Shown piece after piece: positions 12,786 to 21,500 of a DNA stretch of 64,000 nucleotides (positions within the stretch are counted from its first letter, which is position 1; each line of letters begins with the position of its first letter). Source of the DNA: DATMER01 sp031390755 (GTDB taxonomy: Bacteria; Acidobacteriota; Thermoanaerobaculia; Multivoradales; UBA5704); NCBI GenBank assembly GCA_031390755.1, contig JANMTS010000175.1:1-64000 (forward strand). Direction: 5' to 3'. The notes beneath the pieces are model-generated. The model was not told the origin of the DNA. It saw only the letters and a program-made list of their open reading frames with translations, and searched no databases. A program made the translations under genes and the position numbers.

Positions 12786-12825
12786 GGTGGTCCGGCGCGC
12801 TTCGCGAGAGTAGAGCCGGACCACC
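12786..12825 (-). promoter_or_regulatory. Stem-loop in the receptor mRNA leader
   Basis: Perfect 11-bp arms GGTGGTCCGGC and GCCGGACCACC enclose an 18-nt loop with an inner GCGC/GCG pairing. It lies ~70 nt upstream of the receptor ATG, within a likely ~150-nt leader. I see no B12-box, so this is not an evident cobalamin riboswitch. Read leftward the stem is not followed by T residues, so it is not a plain terminator. Confidence 0.45.
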
Positions 12826-12864
12826 ATTTTCTTTTTGCGCCGGAGCCACAACCCGGCGGCATTT

Positions 12865-12883
12865 ATTGAGACACACTCTCAAT
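12865..12883 (-). promoter_or_regulatory. Operator-like palindrome upstream of the TonB receptor gene
   Basis: ATTGAGA-CACAC-TCTCAAT is a perfect 7-5-7 inverted repeat, 148 bp upstream of the receptor start, in an AT-rich patch within GC-rich DNA. The size and symmetry fit a metal-responsive (Fur-family-like) dimer site; that link is inference from the gene it precedes. Confidence 0.45.
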
Positions 12884-13038
12884 ATGGTGAATTGATTCTG
12901 TACTTCGCTGGTTCGGATTGTCAAGCGGCGGCCTGGATGTGGCGGCCGATCGCCCGATTCGAACCTCTCATCGTCCCCATCCGCAGGTTCATCCGCCCCT
13001 TGCAGAGTGTCGATGACTCCGTCCGGCCTTTCGTCGAC

Positions 13039-13280
13039 CTCGGCGAGGCTTCCGACGGCTCCCTGGAAACGCTCGGAGGGTCCGGGGAAGGTCTCGACGG
13101 AGTCGACGGGCCTCTCGTCGGGGTCGACGAACGTCTCGCGGGGCCGGTGAGGCTCTCGCGGAGGTCGCCGAGAGGTTTGAGGGGCTGCGCCTGACTCTCG
13201 ACGAGGTCGTCGAGGGGCTCGCGGTGCTCTCCGAGGGTTTCGTCGAGGCCTTCGAGACGCTCGCGGAGGTCGTCGAGAGG
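13039..13280. repeat. Array of degenerate 21-bp repeats
   Basis: Twelve consecutive units, nearly all 21 bp (one is 12 bp, one 20 bp), begin with CTCG or TTCG and end near GAGG. The cleanest unit includes CTCGACGAggTCGTCGAG, itself an inverted repeat. Translated, both strands give heptad-like Leu/Glu/Asp sequence, but the 20-bp unit near 13150 shifts the frame and no start with an SD precedes it, so I do not call a gene. It lies just beyond the terminator of the downstream minus-strand gene. Confidence 0.75.
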
Positions 13281-13291
13281 GTCGTTGAAGA

Positions 13292-13326
13292 CAAAAAAAG
13301 GGGGCGCGCCGAAACCGGCGCGCCCC
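13292..13326 (-). terminator. Strong rho-independent terminator
   Basis: GGGGCGCGCC and GGCGCGCCCC form a perfect 10-bp stem with loop GAAACC. Read on the minus strand it is followed by TTTTTTT. It sits 14 bp beyond the stop of the 121-residue minus-strand gene. Confidence 0.9.
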
Positions 13327-13339
13327 CGAAGTGCTTCGC

Positions 13340-13705
13340 CTACTCGGGCTGGGGAAGGGGATTCTCGTCGGGGGCCGAGTAGCGCGGCCGTCTGCGGAGC
13401 GGAAGGAGACCAAACTCGGCCACCTTCTCGCTGCGGTTGCCGTAGTGCTCGCGCACGGAGGTGCGCAGCACCGTCGCCACCTTGCGGCCCTGGCCGAGCA
13501 GGTGGTAGACCCTCAGGGTGGCCTGCTGGCGGCTCGCGGTCAGCGCCGCCTGCTCGGCGGCGAACCCCCGGATCTGAGTCAGGATGACCTGGAGCCTCTC
13601 CCGGGTGGTCTCCAGATGCGGAAGGTCGTCAGTGTTCTGCTCGATGGCATCCAACAGCTCTTCCCAACCATTGACAGTCTCTGCGTACGAATTCGAGTTA
13701 GGCAT
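13340..13705 (-). CDS. Hypothetical 121-residue helical protein
   Basis: Not recognised as a named family. The protein is soluble and mostly alpha-helical, with a Glu/Gln-rich amphipathic segment (LETTRERLQVILTQIRGF) and a basic C-terminal part (VREHYGNRSEKVAEFG, then LPLRRRPRY). Nothing suggests membrane insertion or enzymatic motifs. It is a free-standing gene with a good SD (AAGGAGA upstream of the ATG) and a strong terminator directly behind, which together support real expression. Confidence 0.7.
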   Translation of the reverse strand: MPNSNSYAETVNGWEELLDAIEQNTDDLPHLETTRERLQVILTQIRGFAAEQAALTASRQQATLRVYHLLGQGRKVATVLRTSVREHYGNRSEKVAEFGLLPLRRRPRYSAPDENPLPQPE

Positions 13706-14026
13706 GGTGCTTCTCCTTGTCTGGGGATTTCCCGTCCCCGTTGGAAACGGCGCCGGAATGACGCCGATAACGATCGGTGTGACTCGATCTGTCGCCCGAC
13801 ATCGCGGTGCGCGGGTCCAATCTGCTCAGGAGAAGCGTTCAAGGAGGCTCGGACGACCCGCCGACCGCCGAGGTGGTGAAGTCTAAATCGGTGATGAAGC
13901 GTAAGTCAACAGATTCGGCGGTTGTTTGTGTGAATCGAATCGATCTGATCTGCCTACATTCTGTCGCCGTCGAGGATGGCGCGCCTGGGTTCCTTGCGGA
14001 TGAGTCCAGTGTACCGGGAACACCGG
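13706..14026. other. Gene-poor intergenic region
   Basis: It contains the minus-strand leader and SD of the hypothetical gene ending at 13340 and then about 270 bp of lower-GC sequence. I see no convincing gene, terminator or RNA; short open frames lack SDs and family resemblance. Confidence 0.5.
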
Positions 14027-14032
14027 TATAAT
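14027..14032 (+). promoter_or_regulatory. TATAAT -10 box just upstream of the PIN gene
   Basis: A perfect TATAAT ends 7 nt before the ATG at 14040, so transcription would begin at or next to the start codon. There is no SD, so this suggests a leaderless mRNA. A good -35 is not visible. Confidence 0.5.
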
Positions 14033-14039
14033 CAGCGGA

Positions 14040-14510
14040 ATGAAGCCACGGTTGTATGTAGAGACGAGCATCGTAAGCTACTTGACCGCGTTGCCCAGTC
14101 GAGATCTGGTGCAGGCTGCCCATCAGCAGCTTACGCATGACTGGTGGGCGGCGCGCGCTCAGTTTGACCTGTATGTGTCCCAGTTTGTCATTGATGAAGC
14201 ATCCGTCGGCGACCGGAGTGCGGCGGCCAGGCGGCTTGCGGCGCTTCGGAATGCGACTTTGCTCACCACGACGCCGGACGCGGTCTCCCTGGCGCGGGAG
14301 TTGGTCCGCGCGGGCGGTCTTCCAGAACGCGCCATCGTCGACGCATTCCACATCGCCATTGCCGCCGTTCACGGCATGGACTATCTGCTGAGCTGGAATT
14401 GCAAGCACATCGCCAACGCGGCGACGCGTGGTAAAATTGAGGCCACTTGCAGATTGTGGGGCGCCCAGCCGCCGACCATCTGCACGCCCATCGAGCTCGC
14501 CACGGAGTAA
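14040..14510 (+). CDS. PIN-domain protein, VapC-like toxin
   Basis: A 156-residue PIN nuclease fold. It has an N-terminal YVETSIVSYL with the first acidic residue, a central DEAS acidic patch, and the C-terminal AIVDAFHIAIAAVHGMDYLLSWNCKHIANA, which carries the conserved (D)AxHIA and LLSWNxxH motifs of this subgroup. PIN toxins of toxin-antitoxin systems cleave RNA. A 60-residue partner follows 7 bp downstream. There is no SD; a TATAAT box abuts the start. Confidence 0.85.
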   Translation: MKPRLYVETSIVSYLTALPSRDLVQAAHQQLTHDWWAARAQFDLYVSQFVIDEASVGDRSAAARRLAALRNATLLTTTPDAVSLARELVRAGGLPERAIVDAFHIAIAAVHGMDYLLSWNCKHIANAATRGKIEATCRLWGAQPPTICTPIELATE

Positions 14511-14517
14511 TCTCGTA

Positions 14518-14700
14518 ATGCAACCGAAAGACCCCATCCTCGAAGAGATCCACGCGATTCGCGAGGCGCTCGCCAAAGAGTCCGGCTATGACGCGGAGAA
14601 GATCGCAGAGGCGGCTCGCAAGCGGCAGGCGGAGAGCGGACGCAAGGCGGTTACGCTGCCGCCCAGGCCGACAGAGGCCCATCGGAAGAAGGCGTCCTGA
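14518..14700 (+). CDS. Small partner of the PIN protein, putative antitoxin
   Basis: A 60-residue charged, helical protein containing DPILEEIHAIREALAKESG and KIAEAARKRQAESGRK, ending in a Pro/Lys/Arg tail. It starts 7 bp after the PIN gene stop. The DPI-x-EIHAIRE start is common in short proteins that sit next to PIN-domain genes; I treat it as the likely antitoxin, although the order (toxin first) differs from classical vapBC. Confidence 0.65.
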   Translation: MQPKDPILEEIHAIREALAKESGYDAEKIAEAARKRQAESGRKAVTLPPRPTEAHRKKAS

Positions 14701-14767
14701 CTGGAGCTGAAGGTCGCGTGATATCTCCGTAGACGCGCCTTTCGGCTTCGGCTATGCTTCCTCCCCC

Positions 14768-15700
14768 ATGCCCGAGCCAGTTGATCCCGAGCTCCACCAG
14801 GACGAAGAGCCTGCCGTGGAGCCTGAAGAAATTTCGGCCGACGAAGCTGCGGCGATCGAAGAACAGGTCGGCAACAGCGCCCTCCGTTCGTTCCTGGGCC
14901 TCTTCGTGGTCCCGCTTCTCGTCGTTCTCCTCTGCGTCGCCATCTTCATCGGCTTCGGCTGGATCGCCTACGACCGCCAGTCGACCCGCGACTATCTGAA
15001 CGACCTGGAGTCCGGTTGGAAGCCCCGCCGGGTCCAGGCCGCCTACGAGCTTTCCAAGATCCTCGTCACCGATCCCCGCGCGCTGGAGCAGGAGCCCGGA
15101 GCCAAGGCGCAGGTCCGCCGTCTGTTCGAGGAGGCCGACGACCCCGAGATGAAGCGCTATCTGGCGCTCGTGCTCGGCCGCACCGGCGACCGCGAGGCGC
15201 TGCCGCTCCTCACTGCGGCTCTCGACAGCGACGACGACCGCACCCGCATCTACGCGATGTGGGCCCTGGGCATCCTGGGCGACGCCCGGGCTCGCGATCC
15301 ACTCGTCAAGGCGCTCACCGACGACGACGCCGGCATCCGCAAGACCGCTGCGTTCGCTCTCGGCGAGCTGCAGGATCCCACGGCCATCCCGGTGCTGCGC
15401 GAGCGGCTCGACGACGCGGTGGCCGATGTGCGCTGGAACGCCGCTCTCTCCCTGGCTCGTCTCGGGAGCGACGCCGGCGTGCCGGTGCTCGAAACCATGC
15501 TCGACCGCCGGCTCCTGGCGCAGGTGCCGGACATCACGCGGGAGCAGCAGGAGGAGGCCATGCTCGGCGGCCTCCGCGCCCTCGCCGCGGTGAGCGGACC
15601 GCCTCATCGCGAGCTCTTCAAACAGCTCGCGGAGAACGATCCGAGCCTCAAGATCCGGCAGGCCGCCATGGAGGCCGTGAAGGCCCTCGGCGGTTCCTGA
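14768..15700 (+). CDS. Membrane-anchored HEAT-repeat protein
   Basis: A 310-residue protein with an acidic N-terminus, one transmembrane helix (about residues 44-68) and then HEAT/PBS-lyase-like repeats: DPEMKRYLALVLGRTGD, DDRTRIYAMWALGILGD, DAGIRKTAAFALGELQD and AVADVRWNAALSLARLGS. Such proteins scaffold complexes. Because it immediately precedes the Rieske/cytochrome b genes, a role in assembling that complex is plausible but unproven. A TATGCT -10-like box lies 10 nt before the ATG, without an SD. Confidence 0.85.
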   Translation: MPEPVDPELHQDEEPAVEPEEISADEAAAIEEQVGNSALRSFLGLFVVPLLVVLLCVAIFIGFGWIAYDRQSTRDYLNDLESGWKPRRVQAAYELSKILVTDPRALEQEPGAKAQVRRLFEEADDPEMKRYLALVLGRTGDREALPLLTAALDSDDDRTRIYAMWALGILGDARARDPLVKALTDDDAGIRKTAAFALGELQDPTAIPVLRERLDDAVADVRWNAALSLARLGSDAGVPVLETMLDRRLLAQVPDITREQQEEAMLGGLRALAAVSGPPHRELFKQLAENDPSLKIRQAAMEAVKALGGS

Positions 15701-15744
15701 AAAGCAGTGCGCGGGACGGCGTTTCGCCGCGCCGCAATGCGGCG

Positions 15745-15773
15745 TTGACAGCACTGTCCCGTTTGGTTAGAAA
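15745..15773 (+). promoter_or_regulatory. Sigma70-type promoter of the bc-complex operon
   Basis: TTGACA (6/6), 17-bp spacer, TAGAAA (4/6). It lies about 65 bp upstream of the Rieske ATG, directly after a GC-rich hairpin region that follows the HEAT gene. Confidence 0.6.
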
Positions 15774-15839
15774 GAGGCACCCGAAACGGTGTAGAAGGAC
15801 AGGAAGGCCCATAACGCTTCGTAGTACGAAAGGGGCATC

Positions 15840-16505
15840 ATGGCTGACGAGTTGAAGGACGGTCCCGCTCCCGAGGCCGCAGGCTCGGCGGAGACCCCCG
15901 CCGTCAAGGCTGCTCCGGCCGCCGTCGCGCCGGCAACTGCGCCCGCCCCGGCTGTCGTTGCGGCCGCTCCGGCCCCGGCGAAGGCCGCGGCGCCGAAGCC
16001 TGCCGGCGGCGGCGACTTGTCCCGCCGCGGCTTTTTCTCCTGGGCCGCCGTCGCCTGGGTCGGCTTCTCCGCCGCGATCGGCGGCTGCGTGACCGCCATG
16101 GGGCGGTTCATGTTCCCGAACGTTCTCTTCGAGCCCCCGACCAGCTTCAAGGCCGGCTACCCCCGCGACTTCGGCGTCGGCGTGGTCGACACGCGCTTCG
16201 TCGACAAGTACGGCGTGTGGATCGTCAACGACGAGAATCGCCTGTACGCCCTGATCGCCATCTGCACCCACCTCGGGTGCCCGCCGGCCTGGCTCGAGAC
16301 CCAGAACAAGTTCAAGTGCCCCTGCCACGGCAGCGGCTACTACAAGAGCGGCGTCAACTTCGAAGGCCCGACGCCCCGGCCGCTCGAGCGGGCGCGCATC
16401 TTCCTCAGCCCGGACGACGGCCAGATCGTCGTCGACAAGGCGCAGAAGTTCCAGTGGGAGCTCGGGCAGTGGGAAGACCCGGCCTCCTTCATCGCGGCCG
16501 CGTGA
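15840..16505 (+). CDS. Rieske 2Fe-2S protein of a cytochrome bc complex
   Basis: A 221-residue protein. An unusually long Ala/Pro-rich N-terminal stretch (about 55 residues) precedes a twin-arginine-like SRRGFFSW motif and a membrane helix (about 64-90). The soluble domain has both cluster-binding boxes, CTHLGC (Cys142, His144, Cys147) and CPCHGSGY (Cys160, His163). The b6f-like short Rieske domain agrees with the split cytochrome b downstream. It transfers electrons from quinol to the c-type cytochrome. Confidence 0.94.
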   Translation: MADELKDGPAPEAAGSAETPAVKAAPAAVAPATAPAPAVVAAAPAPAKAAAPKPAGGGDLSRRGFFSWAAVAWVGFSAAIGGCVTAMGRFMFPNVLFEPPTSFKAGYPRDFGVGVVDTRFVDKYGVWIVNDENRLYALIAICTHLGCPPAWLETQNKFKCPCHGSGYYKSGVNFEGPTPRPLERARIFLSPDDGQIVVDKAQKFQWELGQWEDPASFIAAA

Positions 16506-16538
16506 GACGAACGTCAACCTGAACTCAAAAGAGGCGTC

Positions 16539-17306
16539 ATGTTCAAAGGGATCACGAAGACGCAGGTCTGGAAGTCCATCTTCCGGGTGGGCATCCCGAC
16601 GGACAACCGCAAGCGCGCGCTCGCGATGTTGGGCAACGTGGTGCTGCACCTGCACCCGATCAAGGTCAAGAAGTCCGGCATCCGGATGAGCTACACGTGG
16701 TGCATGGGAGGCACGGCCTTCTTCCTGTTCCTGGTGGAGACCATCACCGGCCTGCTGCTGATGTTCTACTACCGGCCGACCGTGGAATACGCCTTCGTCG
16801 ACATCGTCGACCTGCGCGAGGCCGCGGCCTTCGGCATCATGCGCGAGCTGCACCGATGGGGTGCCCACGCCATGGTGATCGCCGTGTGGCTGCACATGTT
16901 CCGGGTCTTCATGACCGGCTCGTACAAGCCGCCACGGGAGTTCAACTGGAACGTCGGCGTGATCCTGCTGGTGCTGACGCTGCTGCTCTCCTTCACCGGC
17001 TACCTGCTGCCGTGGGACCAGCTCGCCATCTGGGCCATCACCGTCGGCTCCAACATGGCCCGGGCGACTCCTGTGTTAGGCAACGAGGGACCGGGTGCCG
17101 CCTTCCTCACATTGGGAGGCGAACGATTAATTCACGTGGGCTCCGACGCCCGCTTCGCGCTCATCGGCGGCCGCACGATCGGCGGCGCCACCCTGATCCG
17201 CTTCTACGTGCTGCACTGCGTGGGCATCCCGCTGGTCGCCGCGTTCCTCATGGCGGTCCACTTCTGGCGGGTGCGCAAGGACGGCGGCATCTCGGGTCCC
17301 ATGTAG
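16539..17306 (+). CDS. Cytochrome b, N-terminal (b6-like) subunit
   Basis: A 255-residue membrane protein with four core helices. The heme-ligating histidine pairs are in HRWGAHAMVIAVWLHMFRVF and in the fourth helix around VLHCVGIPLVAAFLMAVH. The quinone-site motif LPWDQLAIWAITVG is present. It is followed by a separate C-terminal subunit, the b6f/heliobacterial-type split. It starts 33 bp after the Rieske stop. Confidence 0.94.
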   Translation: MFKGITKTQVWKSIFRVGIPTDNRKRALAMLGNVVLHLHPIKVKKSGIRMSYTWCMGGTAFFLFLVETITGLLLMFYYRPTVEYAFVDIVDLREAAAFGIMRELHRWGAHAMVIAVWLHMFRVFMTGSYKPPREFNWNVGVILLVLTLLLSFTGYLLPWDQLAIWAITVGSNMARATPVLGNEGPGAAFLTLGGERLIHVGSDARFALIGGRTIGGATLIRFYVLHCVGIPLVAAFLMAVHFWRVRKDGGISGPM

Positions 17307-17319
17307 CCGGAGGGATGAC

Positions 17320-18480
17320 ATGCACATCGACACGATGCTGAATCTCTTTCCGGTGGCTCTGCCTGTTGCCCTGATGACTGAGGGCGGGGGCGGCGGACCG
17401 CTCGCCGCCTTGAAGGGCTTCATCAACTTCCTCGCCCTGCCGCAGTACTCGTTCACGCTGTCCATCCTGGTCTTCGGCTGGATGCTGTGGACGAAGACCC
17501 TGTGGACGAAGCGCGGCGGCCTGATGCTGCTGGTCGTCGGGGTCGCGGGCTTCGTGCTCGCGCTCCTCGATCCCAATTTCTACCTGATCGTCGCGAAGCC
17601 GGACAACGTGCCGATCGTGATGATGGTCTTCCTGGTGGGCTTCTTCGTCTGGCTCTCGATGTACAAGGCCCAGGAGAACGACACGCGGCTCGCCGCGGGC
17701 CAGCCCACCTTCGAGTCGACCGAGGTCGAGGACCGCATCTTCACCTGGCCCGACCTCGTCTTCTCCGAGCTGATCATGATGGTCGTGCTGACGGTCGGTA
17801 TGGTCGTCTGGTCGATCGTGCTCAAGGCGCCGCTCGAAGAGCCGGCCAACCCGGCGCTCGCGCCGAACCCGTCCAAGGCGCCGTGGTACTTCCTCGGCCT
17901 CCAGGAGATGCTGGTCTACTTCGATCCCTGGCTCGCCGGCGTGGTGCTGCCCGGCCTGATCGTCGTCGGCCTCATGGCGATTCCGTACATCGACACGAAC
18001 ACGAAGGGGAACGGCTACTACACGTTCCGCGAGCGCCGGACCGAGATCGGGCTCTTCCTGTTCGGCTGGCTGCTGCTCTGGAGCCAGATGATCGTCATCG
18101 GCACCTTCCTGCGCGGTCCGAACTGGAACTTCTTCGGTCCCTTCGAGTTCTGGGATCTCGGCAAGGTCGAGGCCCTGGTGAACGTGGACCTGTCGGAGTA
18201 CTTCTGGATCTCCATGCTGGGCATGGGACTGCCGTCCAACTGGTTCATCCGCGAGCTGCCCGGAATCCTGATCATCGCCTTCTACTTCTTCGCTCTTCCC
18301 GTGCTGCTCAGCCGCACGAAGTGGTTCCGCCCCTTCTACGAGAAGATGGGGCCGTCCCGCTACTACGTCGGCGTCACCCTGTTCCTCTTCATGATGCTGC
18401 TGCCGATCAAGATGTACTGCCGCTGGCTGTTCAATCTGAAGTATTTCATTCACATTCAGGAATACTTCTTCAACATCTAG
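17320..18480 (+). CDS. Cytochrome b, C-terminal (subunit IV-like) protein, extended
   Basis: A 386-residue membrane protein, much longer than b6f subunit IV (~160 residues). The subunit-IV core includes PSKAPWYFLGLQEMLVYFDPW (PEWY-equivalent region). Extra N-terminal helices (residues ~30-110) and C-terminal helices (~230-375) flank it. It contributes the Qo-site half of the quinol oxidase module. The extended length probably reflects added helices for docking the large cytochrome encoded next. Confidence 0.9.
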   Translation: MHIDTMLNLFPVALPVALMTEGGGGGPLAALKGFINFLALPQYSFTLSILVFGWMLWTKTLWTKRGGLMLLVVGVAGFVLALLDPNFYLIVAKPDNVPIVMMVFLVGFFVWLSMYKAQENDTRLAAGQPTFESTEVEDRIFTWPDLVFSELIMMVVLTVGMVVWSIVLKAPLEEPANPALAPNPSKAPWYFLGLQEMLVYFDPWLAGVVLPGLIVVGLMAIPYIDTNTKGNGYYTFRERRTEIGLFLFGWLLLWSQMIVIGTFLRGPNWNFFGPFEFWDLGKVEALVNVDLSEYFWISMLGMGLPSNWFIRELPGILIIAFYFFALPVLLSRTKWFRPFYEKMGPSRYYVGVTLFLFMMLLPIKMYCRWLFNLKYFIHIQEYFFNI

Positions 18481-18501
18481 AGCTGCGGGAAGGAGCTTGA
18501 G

Positions 18502-21500
18502 TTGACGCCACCGATCACACCGCCCGAAAAAAGACCGGACCGGCATTACAACTTCGGTCGGATGAACATGGTTTTCGCCATCAGCTCCCTGGGGCTGCTG
18601 GCGGTGACGCTGTGGATGGTCGTCGCCGACTACGCGCAGCCCTGGAAGCGCTTCCAGGCCGACTTCCGGGGCAAGGAGCAGGCGAAGCTGGCCGCCGAGG
18701 CGAAGACCGAGTACGACCGGCTCAACCAGGTCGAGCTCAAGCAGCTGCGCGCCGACATCGCGGCCGGAGAGAAGGATCTCGCCGGGCACAAGGCGGAGAT
18801 CGAAAAGCTGGAGGACCGCATCAAGGAGCTGTCCGCCAAGATCTACACCGCGGACTCGACCTGGCGCGCCACCAAGGCCCGGGTCGACGCGTCCCGCTTC
18901 CTCTATGACGAGGCGATCCAGCAGAACCGCGGCGACGTCCAGGAGCGCGGCAAGAAGGCCGACGAGGAGCGGCAGAACCTGGCCAACGCGAAAGCCGAGG
19001 TGGAGAAGTACACCCTCGAGCGCACCGAGGTCCAGGCCGAGCTCGCCCGCCGCCGCGAGGCCGTGACCGCGGCCGAGACGAAGCTGACCGCGCTCCAGAG
19101 CGGCTACGACGGGGTCGAGAAGCGCGCCGTCGCGCTCAAGAAGGACCTCGACTACTTCCTGCTCAACGCGCCGCTCATGGACTTCGTCAAGCCGAGCCTC
19201 GCGGTGCAGCAGGTCATCCTGCCCGGCCTGACCCACAACATCAACTTCACGAACATCGACCGGGTCGACCGCTGCGTCACCTGCCACGTGGCCTCGAACC
19301 GCCCGGGCTTCGACGGCGCGGAGTGGAAGGAGCCCTTCCGCACCCACCCGAACCTCGACAAGTTCGTCGGCGACGGCTCGCCGCACCCCTACACCCAGTA
19401 CGGCTGCACCGTCTGCCACGGCGGTCTCGACCGCGCGACCGACTTCTCCCGCGCCGGCCACAGTCCGGTGGATGCGAAGCAGGCCGAAGAGTGGAAGAAG
19501 AAGTACGGCTGGAAGCAGCAGGCCTTCCTGGAGTACCCGATCATGCCGGCCGGCATGTCCGAGGCCGGCTGTGCCACGTGCCACGCGGCCGGCGTCTGGA
19601 CTCCGGCCGCCGAGACCCAGGACACGGGCCGCGAGCTGATCAGCCACATGGGCTGCTACGGCTGCCACCCGATCGGCTATCCGGCGTACACCAACCTGCG
19701 CAAGGCGGGTCCGGCGCTGGTGAGTCTCGCAGGCAAGACGAATCCGGGCTGGACCTACAAGTGGATCGAGGCGCCGCGGGACTTCCATCCGACGACGTTC
19801 ATGCCGCACTTCTTCAACCAGGAGAATACCCAGACGCCGATCAACAAGGTCCGCCAGGCCACGGAGATCCGGGCCATCGTCGACTACCTGTGGGCGAAGT
19901 CGGACCGGCCGCAGTACCCGCCGGCTCCCGCGGGCGACGCGGCGTCCGGAAAGAAGCTCTTCGACACCGTCGGTTGCGCCGGCTGCCACATCCTGGACGG
20001 CAAGGCGAAGCGCGACGACTTCTTCCCCAAGATCAACCGTCTGCACGGCCCCAACCTGGTCCGCACCGGGAGCAAGGTCAACAGCGGCTGGCTCTACGCC
20101 TGGGTGAAGAACCCGAAGCAGTACTTCCCCGACACGAACATGCCGAACCTGCGGCTGACCAACCAGGAGGCGGCGGATGTCGTCGCCTACCTGACGTCGA
20201 GCCGCGATTCGAAGTTCGAGAACCTGACGTTGCCGCCGATCGATCCCAAGGTTCGGGACGAGCTGGCGATGACCTATCTGCTGAACGTGAACACGACCGC
20301 GGCGAGCCGCGCGAAGCTGGCGGCGATGTCGGAGACCGACCGCAGCGTCTACCTCGGCGAGCAGACGATCACCAAGTACGGCTGCTACGGCTGTCACGAC
20401 ATCAAGGGCTTCGAGGACGCCAAGCCCATCGGCACCGAGCTGACGCAGGAAGGCTCGAAGCCGCTCCACCAGTTCGACTTCGGCCACGTCCACGACGTGC
20501 CGCACACGCGGCAGGCGTGGGTCACGGCCAAGCTCAAGACCCCGCGGGTGTGGGACAAGGGCAAGGAGAGCGTCAAGGACTACAACGAGCTGCTCAAGAT
20601 GCCGAATTTCGGCATGACGGAGCGCGAGGCGCGGGCCGTGGCGTCGAACGTCCTGGGCTTCACCAAGGAGACCGCGGCGGCGGCCAAGAAGGCCGGCGCG
20701 GCCGACGGCAGCCGCATGGCATCGATGGCGGAAGGGCGCAAGCTGATCACGCGCTTCAACTGCCAGGGCTGCCACCTGATCGAAGGTCAGGGCCATGCGA
20801 TCGCCCAGGTCATCTCGGATCCGGCGATGCTGCCGCCCAACCTGGCGTCCGAGGGGGCGCGGGTGCAGGCGGACTGGCTGTTCGGCTATCTCCACGACCC
20901 GAGCTCCGAGCGGATGAGGCCGTGGCTCACGGCGCGCATGCCCACCTTCGACTTCACCGACGAGCAGGCGAACTCGATCGTCGGCTACTTCGACGCCCGC
21001 GAGCGGCAGAAGCCGTTCGCGTCGCAGCCCATGGCGGCCCACGCGAGGGATCTGGCGGTGGGCCAGGTCGTCTTCACCATGTTCCAGTGCGCCAAGTGCC
21101 ATCCGTCCGGCCCGGTCGTGGCGGGCGGAACGACCGCGGCAGGCGATCTCGCGCCGTCGCTCCTGCTGGCCGGGGAGCGCCTGCGGCACGACTGGATCGC
21201 GTCCTGGGTGAAGGATCCCCAGGGCTGGATTCCGGGGACCCGGATGCCGTCCTTCTTCCCGGAGACGAAGCCCGGTGAGTTCATGTCCCCGGTGGGGATG
21301 GCGATGGACTCGCCCGCTTACGCCGCCCAGCGGCAGCAGCTCCGTCCGTACTTCGCGTCCGACGAGGAGATGAAGGCCTACCTCTCCGACGTGGACAAGG
21401 TGACGGGCGCGCTGCGCGACCACATCTGGAAGCTGTCGGGTGGAGCCATCCGCTCCTCCACGCCGGCTGCCGACACCATGCCCGCAGCCTCCTCCAGCGT

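Noticed and set aside
12718..12900. Cobalamin riboswitch in the TonB receptor leader
   Set aside because: There is a good hairpin but no B12-box or conserved core that I can recognise.
12835..13194. A plus-strand ORF of 119 codons
   Set aside because: It lies over the receptor's regulatory region and the repeat array, without an SD or family resemblance.
12751..13413. A minus-strand ORF through the 21-bp array
   Set aside because: Its frame crosses the strong terminator at 13292-13326 and it has no SD; composition reflects the repeat.
17248..21423. A 1391-codon minus-strand open frame over the cytochrome genes
   Set aside because: High-GC antisense artefact; the plus strand carries Rieske-associated cytochromes with heme motifs.
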